A DNA stretch of 64,000 nt from Flavipsychrobacter sp. (GTDB lineage: Bacteria; Bacteroidota; Bacteroidia; Chitinophagales; Chitinophagaceae), in assembly GCA_017849575.1 (NCBI GenBank), contig JAFIGV010000003.1, positions 54,132-118,131 on the forward strand, in the 5' to 3' direction. The notes beneath the pieces are model-generated. The model had not been told where the DNA came from. It worked only from the letters and a program-made list of their open reading frames with translations, and searched no databases. Made by a program: the position numbers and the translations under genes. Below are positions 6,779 through 13,654 of the stretch, in pieces. Every line of letters begins with the position of its first letter. The first letter of the stretch is position 1.

Positions 6779-9690
6779 TGCTGCATACAATTATACAAGA
6801 CAAAAAAAACAAATGGCTGCATTCTGAGGACTGCACCATTCGTGATTTGGTTAAATATATCCGTGACAAAGGACAACTTCGTGACACGCAAATTGAAGCA
6901 ATTGAGACTTATTTGTTTTTAAAAATACAAGGACAGAATAAACCACTTTGGCAATTATTTTCAGAAGGTTTTTTTACCAACGGCACAGACTTATCAAAAC
7001 TGAATATTAATCAAACCGCAAGAGATTTTTTATTCGCCAACAAAAACGCTTTTGCATTGTATGACTTTGCAAGAACAAAAAACGGTAACGGTTCTTTACT
7101 TCCTGAATTGGAAAAACTAATCGTTGACAAACCAACCGAATTAGATTACGACACCATTATTAAAAGCATTTTCTATAATGTCAGCTATGCTGACTATTTA
7201 ATGAGTTTGCCGATGGGTGCAGGTAAAACTTTTCTAATGGCTGCTTTCATTTATTTGGACTTGTATTTTGCCGACAACGAACCAGAGAACAAAGCATTTG
7301 CACATAATTTTTTGGTGCTTATTCCTTCGGGCTTAAAATCTTCTATTGTTCCAAGTTTAAAGACAATTGAAAATTACGACCCTTCTTGGGTATTGCCCGA
7401 ACCATCGGCAAGCAAACTGAAAAAGCTATTGAAGTTTGATGTATTGGACGAACAGAAATCGGCTAAGAAAAGTAACAAGGCAAGAAATCCAAACGCACAA
7501 AAAGTAAATGCTTGTTTGCCCACTCCATTCGGGCAAGTGTTTGTCGTAAATGCTGAAAAAGTAATTTTGGAGAGTTTCAAATTCAATGCTCAAACCGAGT
7601 TAGAATTGGACGAGGAAGAAAAAGACACCAGTAACGACCTTAAACGCTTGTTCGGACAAATTCCAAATTTATCAATTTTGATAGATGAAGTTCACCACGC
7701 TGCAACGGATGATATAAAGCTAAGACAAGCCGTAAACTATTGGCACAGTAAAGGAAACATCACAACCGTATTAGGTTTTTCGGGAACGCCATATTTGCAA
7801 AAACAGGAAACCATTAAAGCAGGTGATTACGCTTTTAAGTTTTCGCAAATAACCAACACGGTATATTATTATCCGTTGGTTACGGCTATTAAGAAATTCC
7901 TAAAAACGCCAACGGTAAAAATCGGGCAAAACCTTGACCGTTTTCAAATCATCAAAAAAGGAATTGAAGACTTTGACAACTTATATAAAAACAAGGTTTA
8001 CGAGAATGGAGCAATAGCCAAAATAGCTATCTATTGCAGCAACATTGAAGTATTGGAAGAAGAAGTTTATCCATTCCTGACAGGTGAACTAAAAATAAAT
8101 CCTGCTGAAATTTTAAAATATCACGGAGGAAACAAAACCTATTCTTTGCCCAAAGAAAACGAGTTGGAGTTTCGTTCATTGGATTTGCCTATTTCCAAAA
8201 AAAGATACATTCTTTTGGTGCAGGTTGGAAAAGAAGGTTGGGACTGCCCAAGTTTGACAGGTGTAATACTTTCCCAAAAAGGCGACAGTCCGCAAAATAT
8301 GGTGCTGCAAACTTCTTGCAGATGTTTACGCCAAGTGGACAAAGACAAAGAAGAAACCGCTTTGATTTGGTTGAATAAAGACAATGCCGAAACGCTGAAC
8401 AAACAACTAAAACAAGAACAAAACAGCAGCATTGACGAACTGAATAATACCAAGCGAAGCGGAAAACCCGATATGGTGGAACGCATCAGCCGAATGGATT
8501 ATTTGCAAATGCCAAAGGTGGAATTTTACCAAATGAAAGTTACTTACCAAAGCATTGATGAAGAAGAAACGGCAAACACCAAAGCCAAACTCAAAAACAT
8601 CATCAAGAATTTGGAAGATAACAAAGCTTCTGCCTTAATCAGCACTAGTGAAATTGCCAATATTGACACAGGAGCTATTGACATAGTAAACGAAACAGGA
8701 ATTGCCTTTGCCAATTACAACCAATGGCTTTTTCAGATTTCAAGAGAAAGTTTTGGTTTGGTAAAAGAATCCGACTTACACCAATACGATAAAGAACTCA
8801 AAGAAATTTTTGAAACGATTTCTTATGAAAAAGACGGCAACCGATTTTTCAATGAGTTGTATGATTTGCATTTGATACAATCAAAAATCCGAGTAGCATT
8901 CAGCATCAAACGAGAATTGCAAACCGATACAGAAGTAATTCCAAAACAAGCCGAATTGCTCATTGCATCTAAATTGACTGATGTAGAGAAAAACCCGAAA
9001 CTTTTCCCGAACGAAGCCGACAGAAAAAAGATATTGGAATTAGACAGCAGCAATGCCACTTTGGACATTGATTTAACTGAAGTAGAAAAGGCGTATCAAA
9101 CATTGAAAGAAACGTTAGAAGCCCAGGGAATGGGCAACTTTGTTCCTGCCTTTGACAGTTACAAAACACAGTTTGAATATTCACCCGTTGTAAAATCTAA
9201 AAACAAATCGTTTCACTATTTGCCCTACAATTTTGGCGGTGGCGGAAGCAGCGGTTTTGAAATTGAAACCTTGCAAAAAGCATTGTTGCTTTCCGACTTT
9301 CAGAAAAAGGAATTGGAGATTTACTACAATGGCGAACGTGGCTTAACCGAGTTTGTCATTAACTGCTTTGCCAAAGAAGGCAAGTATTGGAAAAACATTG
9401 GCAAATACACCACCGACTTTTTGATTGTGAAACGCACCGCAAAAGACCTGCCTGCCGGACAGGCAGGCAAAATTCACAAAGCCCTGCTGATTGAAACCAA
9501 AGGTGCTTTATATGCAGAGGACAAAGTTTTTCAACGCAAGAAAAACTATGTAGAAACCGAGTTTTTAAAACTCAACCAAGAAAAATTCGGCTATCAGCGT
9601 TTTGACTTTCTGTATTTGGAAGACAGCAAAAACATTGAAGCCAACATCACCAAATTGAATAACAAGTTGAACCAGTTTTTCAATGATTAA
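6778..9690 (+). CDS. res: Type III restriction enzyme, Res (helicase/nuclease) subunit
   Basis: This 970-residue SF2 translocase with a C-terminal nuclease is the cutting subunit of a type III R-M enzyme. The Walker A motif LPMGAGKTF lies at about residues 141-149, DEVHH (motif II) at about 302, and SGTP (motif III) follows. A PD-(D/E)xK nuclease lies near the C-terminus (Asp of TTDF at about residue 880, ETKG at about 906). The short run DLPAGQAGK between these nuclease motifs is encoded by a 21-bp palindrome (9447-9467) and looks like an in-frame insertion in a loop. The matching methyltransferase follows after an inserted four-helix-bundle gene. Confidence 0.93.
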   Translation: MLHTIIQDKKNKWLHSEDCTIRDLVKYIRDKGQLRDTQIEAIETYLFLKIQGQNKPLWQLFSEGFFTNGTDLSKLNINQTARDFLFANKNAFALYDFARTKNGNGSLLPELEKLIVDKPTELDYDTIIKSIFYNVSYADYLMSLPMGAGKTFLMAAFIYLDLYFADNEPENKAFAHNFLVLIPSGLKSSIVPSLKTIENYDPSWVLPEPSASKLKKLLKFDVLDEQKSAKKSNKARNPNAQKVNACLPTPFGQVFVVNAEKVILESFKFNAQTELELDEEEKDTSNDLKRLFGQIPNLSILIDEVHHAATDDIKLRQAVNYWHSKGNITTVLGFSGTPYLQKQETIKAGDYAFKFSQITNTVYYYPLVTAIKKFLKTPTVKIGQNLDRFQIIKKGIEDFDNLYKNKVYENGAIAKIAIYCSNIEVLEEEVYPFLTGELKINPAEILKYHGGNKTYSLPKENELEFRSLDLPISKKRYILLVQVGKEGWDCPSLTGVILSQKGDSPQNMVLQTSCRCLRQVDKDKEETALIWLNKDNAETLNKQLKQEQNSSIDELNNTKRSGKPDMVERISRMDYLQMPKVEFYQMKVTYQSIDEEETANTKAKLKNIIKNLEDNKASALISTSEIANIDTGAIDIVNETGIAFANYNQWLFQISRESFGLVKESDLHQYDKELKEIFETISYEKDGNRFFNELYDLHLIQSKIRVAFSIKRELQTDTEVIPKQAELLIASKLTDVEKNPKLFPNEADRKKILELDSSNATLDIDLTEVEKAYQTLKETLEAQGMGNFVPAFDSYKTQFEYSPVVKSKNKSFHYLPYNFGGGGSSGFEIETLQKALLLSDFQKKELEIYYNGERGLTEFVINCFAKEGKYWKNIGKYTTDFLIVKRTAKDLPAGQAGKIHKALLIETKGALYAEDKVFQRKKNYVETEFLKLNQEKFGYQRFDFLYLEDSKNIEANITKLNNKLNQFFND
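9447..9467. repeat. 21-bp palindromic insertion inside the res coding sequence
   Basis: CCTGCCTG, five bases CCGGA, then CAGGCAGG form a perfect 8-bp stem. It is GC-rich inside an AT-rich gene and adds about seven codons (LPAGQAG) without breaking the frame. It resembles small dispersed palindromes that spread into genes in other bacteria, such as the Rickettsia palindromic elements. Confidence 0.7.
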
Positions 9691-9712
9691 TGGTTAATTG
9701 TAAATGGTTAAT
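9691..9712. repeat. Left inverted repeat of four-helix-bundle cassette 1
   Basis: This 22-bp AT-rich sequence matches the reverse complement of 10057-10078 at 20 of 22 positions. The pair brackets the four-helix-bundle gene between res and mod, and the left arm begins directly after the res stop codon. Confidence 0.7.
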
Positions 9713-10075
9713 GAAATGACAGAGAATATCATTAAAAATAAAAGTTTTGCATTTGCTATAAGGATTGTAAAACTCTATCAGTTTTTATGTGAAACAAAAA
9801 AAGAGTTTGTTCTTTCAAAGCAATTGTTGAGAAGTGGAACTGCTGTTGGTGCATTGGTTCGTGAAGCCGAACACGCTGAAAGCAAGGCAGACTTTAAACA
9901 TAAAATGTCTATTGCTCAAAAAGAAATAAATGAAAGTATCTATTGGCTTGAATTGCTGAAAGAAACAGACTATTTAACCAATGAACAATTTCAAAGTATA
10001 AATACAGATGCAGTAGAAATAATCAAACTACTAACATCAATTATTAAATCGGTTAAGTTAACCATTAACAATTAA
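9704..10075 (+). CDS. Four-helix-bundle protein (23S rRNA intervening-sequence protein family), copy 1
   Basis: This 123-residue all-helical protein has the family's hallmark LLRSGTAVGALVREAEHAES and QKEINESIYWLELL segments. Members were first noted as proteins encoded in 23S rRNA intervening sequences, and they also resemble the Avd accessory proteins of diversity-generating retroelements (established knowledge). No reverse transcriptase or template repeat is present here. The gene sits in the gap between res and mod, and inverted repeats flank it. It is about two-thirds identical by eye to the copy at 13275-13637. The start could be the ATG at 9704 or the internal Met codon (MTEN) 12 nt later. 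Its function in the defence operon is unknown. Confidence 0.88.
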   Translation: MVNEMTENIIKNKSFAFAIRIVKLYQFLCETKKEFVLSKQLLRSGTAVGALVREAEHAESKADFKHKMSIAQKEINESIYWLELLKETDYLTNEQFQSINTDAVEIIKLLTSIIKSVKLTINN

Positions 10076-10078
10076 CCA
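10057..10078. repeat. Right inverted repeat of four-helix-bundle cassette 1
   Basis: This is the partner of 9691-9712. It includes the last codons and stop of the four-helix gene. A further partial copy (TAATCATTAACAATTA) follows just before the mod start. Confidence 0.65.
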
Positions 10079-10100
10079 CTAATCATTAACAATTAAAAAA

Positions 10101-12062
10101 ATGCCAGTAAAATACATTCCATATTACCCTAACACGGTTGAAGGTCAAGCGATATTAGACAACATCACCCGAACACAGCGAGTGTTGCGTTACCGTGAAA
10201 ACGACAAGGTTTACGACCGCATAAAAAGAGGTATGCCTTATTACGAAGTAGAACCACTGGAAACAGTTGGTGAACCATCTGAAAATTTGGTCATTCGTGG
10301 CGAGTGTATTTCGGCTTGTGCTTACCTGAAAGAAAAAGGTATAAAAGTGGACTTGGTTTACATTGACCCACCCTTTGCTAGTGGTGCAGATTATGCCAAA
10401 AAAGTTTACCTGAGAAGAAACCCCAAATTGGCTGAAAAAATTGCAGCAGCCGAGCAGGAAATGGACATTGACGAACTCAAAGCATTTGAGGAAAAAATGT
10501 ATGGTGATATTTGGCAGAAAGAAGATTACCTGAATTGGATGTATGAGAATTTAATTGCAATTAAAAGTATAATGAGTGACGAGGCAAGCATATTTCTTCA
10601 TATTGATTGGCATATTGGTCATTATGCCAAGATTTTGATGGATGAGGTTTTCGGAGAAGATAATTTTAAAAATGAGATTGTATGGAAAACTCAAACGCCC
10701 AGTGGTATGAAAGCTCTTGCAAATAAATTGGGTTCAACTCACGACACAATATTTTGGTATGCAAAAAGTGAAAATTTCACATATCAGCCACAGTTTTTAG
10801 AAGTTTCCGAGCAATACATTAAACGCAATTATCCTTATGAAGATGAAAAGGGTTTTTATAAAACAGCAGAACTACAAGAGCCAAGCGAAGCAACATTAAA
10901 GAAACTCGAAGCGGAAGGGTTACTTTACACCACTAAAAACGGTAAGCAACGCTACAAAATGTATGCGGAAAACACAGAGGGAATTTTAATTGATGATGTT
11001 TGGAATGATTTTCTTGCTTTATCTGCAACTGCTGGGGAAAGAGTTTCCTATTCAACTCAAAAGCCTGAAATACTTCTTGACAGAATAATTAATTTGAGTT
11101 GTAAAGAATGGCTTGATGAAGAAAAAACAATCAGGCCTATTATTGCCGATTTCTTTGGTGGTAGTGGTGTAACAGCAAAAGTTGCCAGTGACTTAGGAAG
11201 AAATTTTATTCACGTAGATGTAGGGATTAACAGTATTCAAACCGTTAGAGATCGTTTGAAAGAAACCAAAGCCAATTTTCAGATTTTAGAAATCAAAGAC
11301 GGAGTTAGTTTATTCCGTAATCCACAGCAAACAATGGATAAGTTGGCAACGCTTATTCCGGGTTTACAAAAAGGTGTAAAAGGCATCAGCAGTTTTTGGT
11401 TTGGTGCAATTACAAAAAGTAAAGAAGGCATTGTGCCTGTTTACGTTCCCAATTTGCTCAACACACAGGAAAAGGTTTTGGATATTCCCACTATGAATAC
11501 CATCATCAATCAGGAATTACAAAACTTGGAAGTCAACGCAAAAAAAGTAATTGTGTATTACATAGACATTGACGACCAAAAAGCAGTAGAAAAATTCATT
11601 AAAGAAAACAACGCCACAGAAATAGAAGTAGAGCTCAAAGACCTGAAAAACCTGCTTCACGACATTGTCATTGAGGACATCATAGAACTGAAAACCACCA
11701 AAACCAAAGACGGTTATGAAACAGAAATCACCAAATTCATTAGCGACCGATTGATACAAAAAATTGGTGAGTTCAACCAAAAAGGAAATTTACAATCCAT
11801 TGCCAAAGGCAAAAAGTTTGAACCTATCAGCATCAGCGATGAAGGTTTAGAACTCATTGAACTCATTGCCCTTGACTGCGAAAACACCGAAGGACAATGG
11901 CACAGCACAACCGAAATTAAAATTGACAAACTCGGCTATGTAATCAAAGACGGAGTAAAATCAAAAGACTTTTGGGATGGCAAAATTATCAGTGACAAAA
12001 AACCATTGCGAATAAAAGTGAGAAACATAAGCGGAGACGAAACCATAAAAACAATACTATGA
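10101..12062 (+). CDS. mod: Type III restriction-modification DNA methyltransferase, Mod subunit
   Basis: This 653-residue enzyme transfers a methyl group from SAM to DNA adenine and supplies sequence recognition for the Res subunit. Motif IV, DPPF, lies at about residue 89, and motif I, FFGGSGVTA, lies near residue 351. This beta-class order (catalytic motif before SAM motif) is usual for type III Mod proteins. The variable middle region should carry target recognition. The C-terminal third is the Res-interacting part by analogy. No simple repeat tract that would suggest phase variation was seen. The stop overlaps a truncated RhuM-like stub. Confidence 0.93.
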   Translation: MPVKYIPYYPNTVEGQAILDNITRTQRVLRYRENDKVYDRIKRGMPYYEVEPLETVGEPSENLVIRGECISACAYLKEKGIKVDLVYIDPPFASGADYAKKVYLRRNPKLAEKIAAAEQEMDIDELKAFEEKMYGDIWQKEDYLNWMYENLIAIKSIMSDEASIFLHIDWHIGHYAKILMDEVFGEDNFKNEIVWKTQTPSGMKALANKLGSTHDTIFWYAKSENFTYQPQFLEVSEQYIKRNYPYEDEKGFYKTAELQEPSEATLKKLEAEGLLYTTKNGKQRYKMYAENTEGILIDDVWNDFLALSATAGERVSYSTQKPEILLDRIINLSCKEWLDEEKTIRPIIADFFGGSGVTAKVASDLGRNFIHVDVGINSIQTVRDRLKETKANFQILEIKDGVSLFRNPQQTMDKLATLIPGLQKGVKGISSFWFGAITKSKEGIVPVYVPNLLNTQEKVLDIPTMNTIINQELQNLEVNAKKVIVYYIDIDDQKAVEKFIKENNATEIEVELKDLKNLLHDIVIEDIIELKTTKTKDGYETEITKFISDRLIQKIGEFNQKGNLQSIAKGKKFEPISISDEGLELIELIALDCENTEGQWHSTTEIKIDKLGYVIKDGVKSKDFWDGKIISDKKPLRIKVRNISGDETIKTIL

Positions 12063-12232
12063 TGAAAGATAATCCCCAACATAACGACATCATATTTTAC
12101 AACACCCCCACCGGTGATGTGAAAGATGTAAATGGCAACTGCTCGAAAAATTCGAGTAGTTCAGATGTTGAACTATTTCCATTTTGGAAACAGTTCATTG
12201 GGGTGGCGGCCAATAGTAAAAACCTGCAATAA
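12059..12232 (+). pseudogene. Truncated RhuM-like N-terminal stub
   Basis: A 57-codon frame starts with an ATG overlapping the mod stop codon. Residues 10-22 (DIIFYNTPTGDVK) are like the start of RhuM-family proteins (IIFY.T..G.VKV), found in many bacterial islands. After that the sequence turns into unrelated residues and stops. I read it as the 5' end of a rhuM-like gene whose body was deleted or replaced. A short real peptide cannot be excluded. Confidence 0.45.
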
Positions 12233-12242
12233 CAAACACACC

Positions 12243-13247
12243 ATGCAGTTAAAACAAGAACTCATACAGCAAATACAGTCCATCATTGCTACGGCAAAAG
12301 AAAGGGCAATCCGTTCGGTAGATACTGAACGGGTATTGATGTATTGGCAAATTGGGCAGGTAATACAGGAAGAAGAGCAGCAGGGCAAAGAACGGGCTGG
12401 CTATGGAGAGTTTCTGATTAAGTCATTGTCCGAAACCCTGCAACCCCAGTTTGGCAGCGGCTTTTCTGTACGGCAGTTGGAAATGTGCCGCCAGTTTTAC
12501 CGCACTTTCCCAAATACGAACGCACTGCGTTCGCAATTCAGCTGGACACACTACCGTACCCTAATACGCATTGAAAATCAAGACAAAAGAGAGTTTTACA
12601 TAGCCGAAGCAGCCAAAAATAACTGGACTGCCCGGCAATTGGAACGGCAGGTAAATAGCCAGCTTTTTGAAAGGTTGCTCCTAAGCAATGATGTAAAAGA
12701 GGTGCTGGCCGTAGCAAGGGATGAAAAACAACCCTCCGATGCCAAAGAAATCATCAAAGATCCTATGGTGCTGGAGTTTTTGGGTTTAAAGAGGGAGGCG
12801 GCTTATTATGAGAAAGATTTGGAAGCTGCCATCATAACCCATTTGCAGGAATTTTTACTGGAAATAGGCAACGGGTTTTCATTTGTTGCAAGGCAAAAAC
12901 GCATACACATAGAAGGCGATGAATTTTCTATTGACCTGGTATTTTACAACAGGCTGCTGCAATGCTTTGTACTGTTTGAAATAAAAACCACCAAGCTCAC
13001 CCATCAGGATATTGGGCAGTTGCAGATGTATGTAAACTATTACGACCGTTTTGAGAAACAGGAATTTGAAAACCCTACCATCGGCATTTTATTATGTGCC
13101 GATAAAAACGATGCAGTGGTAAAAATTACACTGCCCGAAAACAATAAAACCATTATAGCCAGCAAATACCAATTGTATTTGCCAACCGAACAGCAGTTGA
13201 TTGATGAAGTGAAAAAGGAAATCGAAAAATTAGACCATGAAAAATGA
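12243..13247 (+). CDS. DUF1016/YhcG-family PD-(D/E)xK nuclease
   Basis: This 334-residue protein has an N-terminal helical DUF1016 region (VLMYWQIGQVI, GYGEFLIKSLS, FSVRQLEMCRQFY, SWTHYRTLIRI) and a C-terminal nuclease-fold domain. The nuclease motifs are FSIDLVFYNR (Asp), FEIKTTKL (E-x-K) and the conserved DIGQLQMYVNYYD helix. The start at 12243 is chosen because homologues begin near this helix; the open frame extends upstream to 12132 but those residues look random. This family is often found beside R-M genes (established knowledge). Here it lies between mod and the Argonaute, so it could be a nuclease partner for either; that is inference. Confidence 0.88.
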   Translation: MQLKQELIQQIQSIIATAKERAIRSVDTERVLMYWQIGQVIQEEEQQGKERAGYGEFLIKSLSETLQPQFGSGFSVRQLEMCRQFYRTFPNTNALRSQFSWTHYRTLIRIENQDKREFYIAEAAKNNWTARQLERQVNSQLFERLLLSNDVKEVLAVARDEKQPSDAKEIIKDPMVLEFLGLKREAAYYEKDLEAAIITHLQEFLLEIGNGFSFVARQKRIHIEGDEFSIDLVFYNRLLQCFVLFEIKTTKLTHQDIGQLQMYVNYYDRFEKQEFENPTIGILLCADKNDAVVKITLPENNKTIIASKYQLYLPTEQQLIDEVKKEIEKLDHEK

Positions 13248-13270
13248 TTAGTTGTTAATGATAAATTGTA
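13247..13270. repeat. Left AT-rich repeat of four-helix-bundle cassette 2
   Basis: TTAGTTGTTAATGATAAATT pairs imperfectly with the sequence after the second four-helix gene (about 13623-13646). The arrangement matches that at cassette 1 but the arms are more degenerate. Confidence 0.5.
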
Positions 13271-13274
13271 AACG

Positions 13275-13637
13275 TTGAGCAAAGAAAATGTCATAAAGCA
13301 AAAGAGTTTTGATTTTGCCATACGCATAGTAAAACTTTATCAGTATTTGAAAGCTGATAAACAGGAGTATGTTATGTCAAAACAGCTTTTAAGAAGTGGC
13401 ACCGCTGTAGGGGCCATGATAAGAGAGGCAGAACACAGCGAAAGCAAAGCTGACTTTATACATAAGCTTTCAATTGCTCAAAAGGAAATTAATGAAACGC
13501 TGTATTGGCTGGAATTGCTGCAAGCAACAGACTATTTAAATGCAAATGAATTTGAGAGCATAAATGCCGATGCAACAGAAATCATCAAACTTATTACAGC
13601 CATCATCAAAACAACCAAACAAAACATTAATAATTAA
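13275..13637 (+). CDS. Four-helix-bundle protein (23S rRNA intervening-sequence protein family), copy 2
   Basis: This 120-residue paralogue of the gene at 9704 has the same LLRSGTAVGAMIREAEHSES and QKEINETLYWLELL motifs. The frame starts with TTG at 13275; no in-frame ATG exists near the N-terminus. The gene is wedged between the DUF1016 nuclease and the Argonaute and is bounded by AT-rich inverted repeats. Its right-hand repeat ends within a few bases of the Argonaute start. Two diverged copies in one operon argue for repeated insertion of a family rather than a fresh local duplication. Confidence 0.87.
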   Translation: MSKENVIKQKSFDFAIRIVKLYQYLKADKQEYVMSKQLLRSGTAVGAMIREAEHSESKADFIHKLSIAQKEINETLYWLELLQATDYLNANEFESINADATEIIKLITAIIKTTKQNINN

Positions 13638-13652
13638 CAATTAATAATTCAC
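13623..13652. repeat. Right AT-rich repeat of four-helix-bundle cassette 2
   Basis: ATTAATAATTAACAATTAAT, just upstream of the Argonaute start, is the imperfect inverted partner of 13247-13270. Confidence 0.5.
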
Positions 13653-13654
13653 CA

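Noticed and set aside
12132..12242. N-terminal extension of the DUF1016 nuclease
   Set aside because: Residues do not resemble the family and overlap the RhuM-like stub in another frame.
9704..13637. Diversity-generating retroelement suggested by Avd-like four-helix-bundle genes
   Set aside because: No reverse transcriptase and no template/variable repeat pair is present.
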